Shown in pieces: positions 55,801-64,000 of a stretch of DNA of 64,000 nucleotides. The translations under genes and the position numbers were made by a program. The notes under the pieces were generated by a model, which was not told the origin of the DNA, ran no database searches, and saw nothing but the letters and a program-made list of their open reading frames with translations. Position 1 is the first letter of the stretch. Each line of letters starts with the position of its first letter. This DNA comes from Ampullaceana balthica (taxonomy: Eukaryota; Mollusca; Gastropoda; Lymnaeidae): positions 219,314 through 283,313 of the forward strand of contig CALYLW010001411.1 in assembly GCA_944989445.1 (NCBI GenBank), given 5' to 3'.

Positions 55801-57172
55801 CCCACTAGGCTGCCATGAATCGTAGCTAGTTGGTCTCATAGGGCAGTGCTTCTCAAAATTTTTAGCATGGCGGACCGGCAGGAAATTTTACGATTGCATC
55901 AGGGACCGGTGCAATATTTTCCCTGCACTGACAGTTTTTTCTGTCCTTTTCTTAGACCTTCTGCGGACAGGCGTTGGATGGCCCACGGACCGGCACCGGT
56001 CCGCGGACAACCACTTTGAGAAGCACTTTCATAGGGCACCAAAGGACACACCAGGGTGCCATGAGACGTAGCTAGTATGATGAGAATGGTCCATTTTAAT
56101 TTGCGACGGACAACCAAACAGACACATAATTGGGCACTGCTGAGTGCCGTATATTCTACCCACTGACCAACAGCTGATTATTATAACTACCCATCAACAA
56201 GTCCCAATTATGCTAACCACGACCATCAATTAGTTGATAGAACTGCCCACCACTAAGTCCCCATCCTCCTACATACTGACCAGTAGTGACCTGACTCCTC
56301 AGATGTAAGGGAGACTCCATAGCTCCAAACACATACAACTAAGTCCTCATCATCCTACATACTGACCAGTGGTGACCTGACTCCTCAGATGTAATGGAGA
56401 CTCAATGGCTCCCAACACATACAACTAAGTCCCCATCATCCTACATACTGAGCAGTAGTGACCTGACTCCCAAGATGTAAGTGAAACTACATGGCTCCCA
56501 GCACATACAAGTAAGTCCCCATCATCCTACATACTGACCAGTAGTGACCTGACTCCTCAGATGTAAGGGAGACTCCATGGCTCCAAACACATACAACTGT
56601 CCGGGCCAGCGTTCTGGAGGCTTATCATGTTCTTTCAGTAACACGCCGTAGACGAATACAACGTCGGTGTTATTGTCGATACTCCCGGCATCGAATATAC
56701 ACCTGTGACGTAGACATGGGTAGCTGGCTGGCGGGAGATCTGTTAGCCAATCTGGGCGGTTTAGCATCGATATTTTAATTGTCTCATTTCTGCTGAGTTT
56801 TTCACTTACCCTCGTGGCTGATTCGCTAGGAATCGATGTTTTGGAAGATGTTGAATTTAATGTGTTTGTTGTTAGGTTTGTTGTTAAAGTTAAGTTTCTA
56901 GCATGCGAAGAACACAAACCAGAAGTTAAAATTGCTGGGTTATTTCTAACGTTCGTTTGAGACAAGAATGTTTTGGCTATTTTGTAATAGCTATCTGCGA
57001 GTGAAAGTGTACCATTGCAGTCGACCAAGACGCTGGATGAACATGGTGAGTTGGCGTAAATTAGCTTGATTTCACTCTTGATATTTAGGTAGATTATAGC
57101 AGACGAGAGCAGTGATAAAAGAGTTATGCTGGCCAGGAAACGTCTTCTCAACATAATATGTCCGTCTGGCAT
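49342..57172 (-). CDS. Alpha-1,3-fucosyltransferase (GT10), four exons
   Basis: Complete gene: exons 57172-56539, 54546-54424, 54098-54004 and 49824-49342; phases 1, 1, 0 agree and give 444 residues, normal for GT10. The enzyme transfers fucose from GDP-fucose to GlcNAc-containing glycans in the Golgi. Seen: a type II layout with RRR at residues 9-11 and a membrane segment at about 12-28, a long sequon-rich stem, the acceptor-side motif QLYVFGAMESP (192-202), FNLTATYKRDADI and PYG in exon 2, AVWLVSNC in exon 3, and in exon 4 the donor-binding GT10 signature FENSFCEDYLSEKLF (from residue 323), then a Cys-rich C-terminus (CTLC). The last intron carries a SINE, a Penelope-like fragment and a retrotransposon in the gene's own orientation. 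Whether it makes core or antennary linkages cannot be read from sequence. Confidence 0.92.
49955..50230 (+). mobile_element. tRNA-derived SINE (copy 1)
   Basis: Head with pol III boxes: A-like TAGAGTGGCAGCGCG (49966-49980) and B-like GGGTTTGAATCC (50005-50016). A unique body follows, with GGGTACCTAACAGTAGTTAGG, then a 3' end ATAGAAGGAGCGTCTGTA running into GATAAGATAAG. The 3' end matches SINE copy 2. Confidence 0.7.
50218..50433 (+). repeat. Left copy of 216/217-bp target duplication
   Basis: Identical to 53501-53717 except for one missing C in the CGTCC(C)TTCC run. It abuts the 3' end of the retrotransposon. Its content is the SINE tail plus the start of a Penelope-like GIY-YIG fragment; the missing base breaks that frame here. 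Confidence 0.93.
50434..53500 (-). mobile_element. Young non-LTR retrotransposon, 5' truncated, long TSD
   Basis: A 3067-bp insert lies exactly between two direct copies of a 216/217-bp sequence. The 3' end (minus strand) is a short UTR ending CGACGGACGAACAAC; the 5' end starts inside the endonuclease domain, so it is 5' truncated. It lies in the last fucosyltransferase intron in the same orientation as the gene. The TSD copies differ by one base only, implying a recent insertion. Confidence 0.92.
50466..53498 (-). CDS. Retrotransposon polyprotein: AP endonuclease (partial), reverse transcriptase, Cys/His finger
   Basis: The frame is open for about 1010 codons to the element's 5' break, with no start codon of its own. 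Order: partial apurinic-type endonuclease (YWSGRPSEERREAG, LLGDFNARVG, then WTDHRLII near its end); reverse transcriptase with GKAPGSDAIPAE, FRKERGTIDM, YVDLTKAFDTV (first catalytic Asp), GVKQGCVLAPTLF, and LLFADDCAL (catalytic Asp pair); a thumb/C-terminal region with YLGSTLSQNA and LRWAGHVVRM; and a final CPFCSRTFRARIGLISHLRTH finger. Missing is the N-terminal half of the endonuclease, so it is very probably not autonomous. It belongs to the APE-type non-LTR group; I cannot fix the clade by eye. It is not a host gene, although its reading frame is intact. Confidence 0.93.
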   Translation of the reverse strand, partial: YWSGRPSEERREAGVGFAVKTTLVGKLAGLPKGVNDRLMTMKLPLAGKKHLTIISAYAPTMTNTDEVKAKFYEELHTVIADVPKADKLILLGDFNARVGKDNVAWEGVLGHHGVGHCNSNGLLLLQTCAEHELLITNTIFRLPTRNRTSWMHPRSKHWHLIDYAIVRKRDRQDVRVTKSMCGAECWTDHRLIITKLNIRIQPKRRPQGKKAPKRLNVAKLMTASCKQSLVDALEERLKSTSPGNQNVEADWASLRELIYTTASETLGHQTRKHKDWFDENCEDIKQLLDEKHLLHQAYLNNPRSTARRVALNNIRRTVQQKLRQMQDDWLSNKADEIQGYADKRDYKNFYNALKEVYGPTPSGSNPLLSADGNTLITDKEKILKRWAEHFESILNRPSTINEEAINRLPQVPTNKALDDPPTLLETQKAIYLLSSGKAPGSDAIPAEVYKEGGTALTERLHHLFLLVWQQETIPQDFKDASIIHLYKQKGSRQACDNHRGISLLSIAGKILARILLNRLTVHLDQGLLPESQCGFRKERGTIDMVFAARQLQEKCQEQNVNLFSTYVDLTKAFDTVGREGLWKIMAKYGCPRKFIVLVRQFHEGMQARVQDSGEFSDPFTVTNGVKQGCVLAPTLFSLMFSAMLTEAFRDEGVGVNLRYRTDGKLFNLRRLHAKTKVMTDIIRDLLFADDCALNAASEADMQCSVNLFSSACTNFGLTINTKKTEVLHQPAPGRPYVEPSITVNGQRLNTVQRFSYLGSTLSQNATIDDEVSVRIARASSTFGRLYPNVWNRRGITIQTKLKVYRAVVLPTLLYACETWTVYQRHARKLNHFHSTSLRKILGIKWQDKIPDTVVLTKAGLPSIFTLLMQSQLRWAGHVVRMPDERLPKRLFYGELQHGQRSHGGQKKRYKDTLKVSLKAFGINPDTWELAAKDRSTWRSSIHEGAKSCEANRITSAEKKRQARKARAVNPPGDVPLVPCPFCSRTFRARIGLISHLRTHKQSQSQQPSDD
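53501..53717 (+). repeat. Right copy of the target duplication
   Basis: 217 bp matching 50218-50433 with one extra C. This copy keeps the Penelope-like frame continuous across that base and into the flank, so it is likely the ancestral form. Confidence 0.93.
53501..53985 (+). mobile_element. Penelope-like element 3' fragment with GIY-YIG remnant
   Basis: The plus-strand frame reads PCGHRRCKN, an in-frame TGA, then TVYIILCTPCLAKYIGETGR and a following DRIAEDL. This is the layout of the GIY-YIG endonuclease of Penelope-like elements (Cys-rich linker, VYLI-C-C, YIGETGR). The 3' end CTTATGAAGGCATTTAGCCG at 53924 is also Penelope-like. It is 5' truncated and dead, and the retrotransposon split it with duplication of the first 217 bp. 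Confidence 0.75.
54004..54098 (-). CDS. Fucosyltransferase exon 3
   Basis: The acceptor CTGTCTCCCTTGTCCAG precedes 54098; CG completes Thr253. It encodes NKTAVWLVSNCKTQSRRDKY, the conserved (A/V)W(L/V)VSNC strand. The donor is ATGAAG|GTGAGA, phase 0. Confidence 0.92.
54424..54546 (-). CDS. Fucosyltransferase exon 2
   Basis: The acceptor TCTCCCTTCCAG precedes 54546; AC completes Asp212. It encodes WRHAFNLTATYKRDADIFW and PYG, the conserved N-terminal catalytic block. The donor is TTACA|GTGAGT, one base over. Confidence 0.92.
54965..55245 (+). mobile_element. tRNA-derived SINE (copy 2)
   Basis: A-box-like TGGATAGCGAAG (54976-54987) and B-box-like TGTGATCGAGCCC (55022-55034), separated as in a tRNA promoter. 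The 3' end is TATAGAAGGAGTGTATGTA then an A-rich tail. The head and body differ from copy 1, but the last 19 bases match at about 16. It lies in fucosyltransferase intron 1. Confidence 0.7.
55690..56080. repeat. About 55-65-bp minisatellite, 3-4 copies, interrupted by a MITE
   Basis: Units start TCTCATAGGGCACxAAAGGA and contain TGCCATxAxxCGTAGCTAG. The last unit is split by the hAT MITE at 55844-56028. It is in fucosyltransferase intron 1. Confidence 0.8.
55844..56028. mobile_element. 185-bp hAT MITE with 8-bp TSD
   Basis: Ends CAGTGCTTCTCAAAATTTTT and inverted AAGTGCTTCTCAAAGTGGTT; flanked by TCATAGGG on both sides (55836-55843, 56029-56036). Same termini as the 1.9-kb element at 35604-37530, so probably a deletion derivative of that family. 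Confidence 0.9.
56225..56625. repeat. 86-bp array of fucosyltransferase exon 1 end and donor (4 copies)
   Basis: ATACTG marks the units at 56273, 56359, 56445 and the real exon copy at 56531, exactly 86 bp apart. Each carries about 60 bases of coding sequence (the VFGAMESPLHL region) plus donor and 26 intron bases. The 56445 copy has changed ACTG|GTCAGT to ACTG|CTCAGT, destroying the donor. Confidence 0.95.
56539..57172 (-). CDS. Fucosyltransferase exon 1 (anchor, stem, start of catalytic domain)
   Basis: The ATG at 57172 begins MPDGHIMLRRRF; a second Met at codon 7 is a possible start. It encodes residues 1-211 plus one base, ending QLYVFGAMESPLHL and a short tail. The donor ACTACTG|GTCAGT is weak but is the only one that fits the phase of exon 2. 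The exon end is repeated three more times in the intron. Confidence 0.88.
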
Positions 57173-57290
57173 CTTCTAACTTCATAGCTAACCACTGTGT
57201 ATCTTATTCTGGCATCTTCTAACTTCATAGCTAACCACTGTGTATCTTATTCTGGCATCTTCTAACGTCTTGCTCACCGCTGGGTATGCC
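57170..57290. repeat. 43-bp repeat at the fucosyltransferase start codon (3 copies)
   Basis: The minus-strand block GTTAGAAGATGCCAGA recurs with ATGs at 57172 (true start), 57215 and 57258, 43 bp apart. The upstream copies read ATG CCA GAA TAA, three-codon uORFs, if they are transcribed. Confidence 0.85.
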
Positions 57291-57743
57291 AGGCCTTACA
57301 TAGCGACCACAAGGTTAATGGTCAGTTGATCTATAAAAATAGAAAGTTTATTTTGTAGTGGAACAATTGTAAATAGAAGCCTATTTTTGGTAGGTCTACA
57401 GTAGAAAGAGTATCATAGTTTAATGGATCTATAGTAAATATAGTTTCCTTGTATTGTTGATCTACATGAAATAGAAGTTCTTGGATTGGTTCATCTGTAG
57501 GAAAGTGGAGATTATAATATTATTTAAATTTTAGAGATTCCAAGAAAGTTGCCACAAGACAATGCAATGTAACTTGAAGATTTGTTCGTTTGAAGTCTTG
57601 AAAAATAGCGAATGCAAAGTAATGTTCAACTGTTTATTCGTTATTATTGGACTACAATACCAAATATTTTCAACAATATTTTCTTTATGTAAGGATTACT
57701 ACACTAATTGATCTTGGTTTGCATGTTCTAATAGACAAAATAT

Positions 57744-58179
57744 GGGGCTGTCCATAAATGACGTCACGCACCAGTTGTTGTTGTTTTTTTGGGGGGGAGG
57801 GGGGTCACACATTTGTGACGATGTGTGAAGAGGGGGGGGAGGTGTTTTAGAAATGTGACGTCAAATCAAACACGCGCAACTTTTAAATAAAAGTTCCACT
57901 TACATGTTTGATTGTTTCAATTTATTTAATAACGTTTCACATGGCTTAACGTGTTTTACTATATTAGCTTGCAGCCTTACACTAAATAGATACTTAAATG
58001 ACAATACAATGATTTCAAACAAGCTCATTTTAATATGAAATTAACATTTTTAGGGGGCGGGGGTTCCACGATTTGTGACGTCATATTGGAGGGGGGGTCT
58101 AAGTTTTTGTGACGACGTGTGACCAGGGGGAGGAAGGAAAAAAATCGGCCAAAATCGCACGTCATTTATTGACGGCTCC
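57744..58179. mobile_element. 436-bp MITE with G/C-tract TIRs
   Basis: Ends GGGGCTGTCCATAAATGACG and inverted GGAGCCGTCAATAAATGACG. Long G tracts and GTGACG(A/T)xGTGTGA motifs lie on both arms. Same family as the split element at 35301-37725. Confidence 0.8.
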
Positions 58180-58649
58180 TACGTTTCACTTAATCATTTC
58201 ATATTTCAGTTTCAAATACCATTTAGAGATCTCTTCTTTATAAAGTGAGTGCGTGTTTAGTAAAAGGCTTCCACGGATTAGCTTCATTAACAATTCGTAT
58301 TCTTTGTGTTTAAAAATTAATGCTTAAATGTCATTGGGAGTTAAGAAGAAAGTAAAGTCAAAGAATGTCATCATAACGAAGAAAACCTAGTAGTAGTAGT
58401 AGAACACTGTGATATGTGAATGTATAACTGAAATAGCAATAACACAATCAGCTACAATACACGTTTACAATAAAATTTTTTGTTTTAACCTATTTATAAC
58501 TCTAAAGGTAATGATTACAAGCAAATTATAAACGGAAATAAACGTGATATCTGTTATACTCCCATTTATAACTTGACCAAAAACTCCTATTATAACTCAA
58601 ATTTATAAATTAACATTTAACTCCTTTAATAAGAGTATTTACACTTCCA

Positions 58650-58990
58650 TGTATAACTCCATAACTCTCGATAAATACCTTTTAACGTCACCTATAAATG
58701 TATTGATAAATGCCTTTTAACGTCACCTATAAATGTATTGATAAATGACTTTTAACGTCACCTATAAATGTATTGATAAATGACTTTTAACGTCACCTAT
58801 AAATGTATTGATAAATGACTTTTAACGTCACCTATAAATGTATTGATAAATGACTTTTAACGTCACCTATAAATGTATTGATAAATGACTTTTAACGTCA
58901 CTTATAACTGTATTGATAAATGACTTTTAACGTCACTTATAACTGTATTGATAAATGACTTTTAACGTCACTTATAAATGTTTTGATAAA
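58650..58990. repeat. 35-bp array with CRE-like motif, about 9 copies
   Basis: Unit TTGATAAATGACTTTTAACG plus TCACCTATAAATGTA; each gives GTGACGTTA on the minus strand (CRE-like half site) and TATAAAT. It lies about 1.5 kb upstream of the fucosyltransferase ATG. Confidence 0.9.
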
Positions 58991-58994
58991 TTTA

Positions 58995-60234
58995 TTTTGA
59001 ATGCTTACGTTACAGGAAAAATTCATCTTTGATTTTATTTCAATAAAATGCACAATAAAAGTTGTCCGAGATTGATATGCTAGAGCAGTAACATAAATCA
59101 TGTAACTTACCTAAATACCGTTAAAATTTCGTTGTCAAAGCAACTACATTTAACTCAATTTTTTCGAGATATCAATCAACAACACCCGATGTTCCATCTA
59201 GCACAACGTTGTACCAGGAAACAACATCATCTCGATGGTGTGTGGCCGTTGACTAGTCACTTCCTGGCAAGGTGATTTGGGTTCAGTTTGACGGCTTATC
59301 TTAGACTGCTGCAATCACTCGGGCACTGATTGGTGACCTACCATTAAACGATGATTGACATGTTTGATGGTGTATGTAGTTCATCTGTGCTCCACCCCCC
59401 CCCCACAGGTATAGGGAATGTGTTGAAGATGTGGTGAAACTTAACGTGTAGACATCTCCTGACACGTGACCCATGTCGGTCAGATGTATTTTGTTAACTG
59501 ATAAATATGTGTATATCTGTAATGAAAGTATCTCAGAATTTCTTCACTTCATATAGAACTGATATAAATACAGCATTAAGAATAGGTGAGAGATTTTGTG
59601 TGAAGATGACGTCATATTAGTAAAACTGTTCAATAAAGATTTGAGCAATTATAGGACTGTTACTGTTACAAAATTGTGATTTTGAAAATATAAAATGGTC
59701 TCTTGAGTCACACATTTTTACGAAACAAACATTCCTACAGACAAGTGGTTCTCAAACTACTTCTGACTACCTCACTGTGTGTCCCTAGTCGCCACTGCAA
59801 CGTCTTGATCCAACATCTGACCATAGAGTTATCTTTACTTGTTAAATATCTGACATCTTCTCTTGTGTCTTAAGTTAAGAATTGACTTGAGTTTATGGCT
59901 AGGGCATGCTAGTTGATTTGTATTTATTGTGTTATTTAGATTTGAAAATATTCGTTTAAGATTTCAAAGTATGTACCTGTTATATATGTTTAAACCAGTA
60001 CTTATTTATATGTTATTACGTCTTTTCGGTATTTATAAAAAATGCAGGAAGTGACCTTGATTTCGATTCCTATTTTGCTGAATTAATCGCTTTTAAAATT
60101 ATTCAACTGTAGTCACAATCAAATAAATTGACAACTTGATTTGTCAAATTCTTCAAAGGATATGTTTCAGACATGTACACTAAAATTATCTCAAGAAAAT
60201 TTATGCACGTCGACGTACTTTAAACCCGCATTGT
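58995..60234. other. Upstream region, no gene seen
   Basis: AT-rich single-copy-looking DNA with a C-run at 59394-59404. A CAAGTGGTTCTCAAACTAC fragment at 59741 resembles a hAT end, but the partner end was not found. Confidence 0.5.
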
Positions 60235-63200
60235 TGTTGAATGAGGAACATATGCACACATACCTTCTGTGTATCTGCTGTGACCAGGAAATATGCACAC
60301 CTACCTTCTGTGTATCTGCTGTGACTAGGAAATATGCACACCTACCTTCTGTGTATCTGCTGCGACTAGGAAATATGCACACCTACCTTCTGTATATCTG
60401 CTGCTACTAAGAAATATGCACACCTACGTCTGTATATCTGCTGCGACTAGGACATATGCACACCTACCTTCTGTGTATCTGCTGAGACTAGGAATTATGC
60501 ACACCTACCTTCTGTGTATCTGCTGCGACTAGGAAATATGCACACCTAACTTCTGTGTATCTGCTGCGACTAGGAAATATGCACACCTACCTTCTGTGTA
60601 TCTGCTGAGACTAGGAATTATGCACACCTACCTTCTGTGTATCTGCAATGACTAGGAAATATGCACACCTATCTTCTGTGTATCTGCTGTGACAAGGAAA
60701 TATGCACAACTACCTTCTGTGCATCTGCTGTGACTAGGAAATATGCACACCTACCTCCTGTGTATCTGCTGCGACTAAGAAATATGCACAACTACTTCGG
60801 TATATCTGCTGCCACTAGGAAATATGCACAACTACTTCTGTATATCTGCTGCGACTAGGAAATATGCACACCTAACGTCTGTGTATCTGCTGCTACTAGG
60901 AAATATGCACACCTACCTTCTGTATATCTGATGTGACTAGGAAATATGCACACCTACCTTCTGTGTATCTGCTGTCACTAGGAAATATGCACACCTAACG
61001 TCTGTGTATCTGCTGTTACTAGGAAAAATGCACACCTACCTTCTGTGTATCTGCTGCGACTAGGAAATATGCACACCTACCTTCTGTATATCTGCTGCGA
61101 CTAGGAAATATGCACACCTACCTTCTGCATATCTCCTGGGACTAAGAAATATGCACACCTACCTTCTTTATATCTGCTGCGAATAGGAAATATGCACACC
61201 TACCTTCTGTATATCTGCTACGACAAGGAAATATGCACACATACCTTCTGTATATCTGCTGCGACTAGGACATATGCACACCTACCTTCTGTGTATCTGC
61301 TGCGACTAGGAAATATGCACACCTACCTTCTGTATATCTGCTGTGCTGTGACTAAAATATATGCACACCTACCTTCTGTATATCTGCTGTGACTAGGAAA
61401 TATGCACACCTAACTTCTGTGTATCTGCTGCGACTAGGAAATATGCACACCTACCTTCTGTGTATCTGCTGCGACTAGGAAATATGCACACCTACCTTCT
61501 GTGTATCTGCTGAGACTAGGAAATATGCACACCTACCTTCTGTTTATCTGCTGCGACTAGGAAATATGCACACCTACCTTCTGTATATCTGCTGCGACTA
61601 GGAAATATGCACACCTACCTTCTGTATATCTGCTGCTACTAAGAAATATGCACACCTACGTCTGTATATCTGCTGCGACTAGGACATATGCACACCTACT
61701 TCTGTATATCTGCTGCGACTAGGAAATATGCACACCTACCTTCTGTGTATCTGCTGCGACTAGGAAATATGCACACCTAACTTCTGTGTATCTGCTGCGA
61801 CTAGGAAATATGCACACCTACCTTCTGTGTATCTGCTGAGACTAGGAATTATGCACACCTACCTTCTGTGTATATGCTGTGACTAGGAAATATGCACACC
61901 TATCTTCTGTGTATCTGCTGTGACAAGGAAATATGCACAACTACCTTCTGTGCATCTGCTGTGACTAGGAAATATGCACACCTACCTCCTGTGTATCTGC
62001 TGCGACTAAGAAATATGCACACCTACTTCTGTATATCTGCTGCGACTAGGAAATATGCACAACTACTTCGGTATATCTGCTGCGACTAGGAAATATGCAC
62101 AACTACTTCTGTATATCTGCTGTGACTAGGAAATATGCACACCTACCTTCTGTGTATCTGCTGCTACTAGGAAATATGCACACCTAACGTCTGTGTATCT
62201 GCTGCTACTAGGAAATATGCACACCTACCTTCTGTATATCTGATGTGACTAGGAAATATGCACACCTACCTTCTGTGTATCTGCTGTCACTAGGAAATAT
62301 GCACACCTAACGTCTGTGTATCTGCTGTGACTAGGAAAAATGCACACCTACCTTCTGTGTATCTGCTGCGACTAGGAAATATGCACACCTACCTTCTGTA
62401 TATCTGCTGCGACTAGGAAATATGCACACCTACCTTCTGTATATCTCCTGGGACTAAGAAATATGCACACCTACCTTCTTTATATCTGCTGCGAATAGGA
62501 AATATGCACACCTACCTTCTGTATATCTGCTACGACAAGGAAATATGCACACCTACCTTCTGTATATCTGCTGCGACTAGGAAATATGCACACCTACCTT
62601 CTGTATATCTGCTGTGCTGTGACTAAAATATATGCACACCTACCTTCTGTATATCTGCTGTGACTAGGAAATATGCACACCTAACTTCTGTGTATCTGCT
62701 GCGACTAGGAAATATGCACACCTACCTTCTGTGTATCTGCTGCGACTAGGAAATATGCACACCTACCTTCTGTGTATCTGCTGAGACTAGGAAATATGCA
62801 CACCTACCTTCTGTTTATCTGCTGCGACTAGGTAATATGCACACCTACCTTCTGTATATCTGCTGCGACTAGAAAATATGCACACCTACCTTCTGTATAT
62901 CTGCTGCTACTAAGAAATATGCACACCTACGTCTGTATATCTGCTGCGACTAGGACATATGCACACCTACTTCTGTATATCTGCTGCGACTAGGAAATAT
63001 GCACACCTACCTTCTGTGTATCTGCTGCGACTAGGAAATATGCACACCTAACTTCTGTGTATCTGCTGCGACTAGGAAATATGCACACCTACCTTCTGTG
63101 TATCTGCTGAGACTAGGAATTATGCACACCTACCTTCTGTGTATCTGCTGTGACTAGGAAATATGCACACCTATCTTCTGTGTATCTGCTGTGACAAGGA

Positions 63201-64000
63201 AATATGCACAACTACCTTCTGTGCATCTGCTGTGACTAGGAAATATGCACACCTACCTCCTGTGTATCTGCTGCGACTAAGAAATATGCACACCTACTTC
63301 TGTATATCTGCTGCGACTAGGAAATATGCACAACTACTTCGTATATCTGCTGCGACTAGGAAATATGCACAACTACTTCTGTATATCTGCTGTGACTAGG
63401 AAATATGCACACCTACCTTCTGTGTATCTGCTGCTAATAGGAAATATGCACACCTTAATGTCTGTGTATCTGCTGCTACTAGGAAATATGCACACCTACC
63501 TTCTGTATATCTGATGTGACTAGGAAATATGCACACCTACCTTCTGTGTATCTGCTGTCACTAGGAAATATGCACACCTAAAGTCTGTGTATCTGCTGTG
63601 ACTAGGAAAAATGCACACCTACCTTCTGTGTATCTGCTGCGACTAGGAAATATGCACACCTACCTTCTGTATATCTGCTGCGACTAGGAAATATGCACAC
63701 CTACCTTCTGTATATCTCCTGGGACTAAGAAATATGCACACCTACTTTCTTTATATCTGCTGCGAATAGGAAATATGCACACCTACCTTCTGTATATCTG
63801 CTACGACAAGGAAATATGCACACATACCCTCTGTATATCTGCTGCGACTAGGACATATGCACACCTACCTTCTGTGTATCTGCTGCGACTAGGAAATATG
63901 CACACCTACCTTCTGTATATCTGCTGTGCTGTGACTAAGATATATGCTCACCTACCTTCTGCGTATCTGCTGCGACTAGGAAATATGCACACCTACCTTC
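60235..64000. repeat. 41-bp satellite with higher-order 30-32-mer repeats
   Basis: About 90 units of 41 bp (GGAAATATGCACACCTACCT then TCTGTGTATCTGCTGCGACTA) to the window edge. Marker variants recur together: GACAAGG at 60691, 61922, 63193 (1231 and 1271 bp apart) and CTGTGCTGTG at 61341, 62612, 63924 (1271 and 1312 bp). These equal about 30, 31 and 32 units. Short Cys/Tyr-rich ORFs here are artefacts. Confidence 0.95.

Noticed and set aside
60235..64000. CRISPR-like look of regular 41-bp units
   Set aside because: There are no unique spacers; units are contiguous diverged copies in a eukaryotic genome.

Overview
The window is eukaryotic and most likely from a mollusc, probably a gastropod. 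The reasons are spliced genes with GT-AG introns, AT-rich non-coding DNA, animal-specific gene families, and a mix of non-LTR, Penelope-like, hAT, pogo-like and tRNA-SINE elements. The species call is an inference. All three host genes lie on the minus strand.

Layout, low to high coordinate: (1) 727-10639, five exons of a large, low-complexity protein that I do not recognise; it runs off the left edge. (2) 10.6-21.2 kb, AT-rich DNA with nested DNA transposons and no convincing exon. (3) 21192-41710, a complete nine-exon ENPP6-type gene. Every splice phase agrees, and the model gives 437 residues with all metal ligands and a serine nucleophile. (4) 41.8-49.3 kb, intergenic DNA dominated by a 3.5-kb 77-bp array and a 35-bp array that repeats a TATA-like motif. 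(5) 49342-57172, a complete four-exon alpha-1,3-fucosyltransferase gene (444 residues). Its last intron holds a SINE, a Penelope-like fragment and a young 5'-truncated non-LTR retrotransposon flanked by a 216/217-bp target duplication. (6) 57.2-60.2 kb, upstream DNA with a MITE and another 35-bp array. (7) 60.2-64.0 kb, a 41-bp satellite with higher-order periodicity that runs off the right edge.

The main discovery is the position of the tandem arrays, which cover roughly a quarter of the window. Of 15 splice donors modelled here, eight abut or lie inside a tandem array. In seven of these the repeat unit is a copy of the exon's own 3' end plus its 5' splice site; in the eighth the array starts a few bases into the intron. 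One exon (2417-2536) lies between an array of its own acceptor and an array of its own donor. The same thing happens in three unrelated genes with unrelated unit sequences, so it looks like a recurrent process of splice-junction tandem duplication.

Functionally the genes are independent: ENPP6 is an extracellular choline phosphodiesterase, the fucosyltransferase is a Golgi glycan enzyme, and the left gene is unknown. Nothing suggests a shared pathway. Coordinates of exons come from reading splice consensus and phase by eye; no transcript or database evidence was available.
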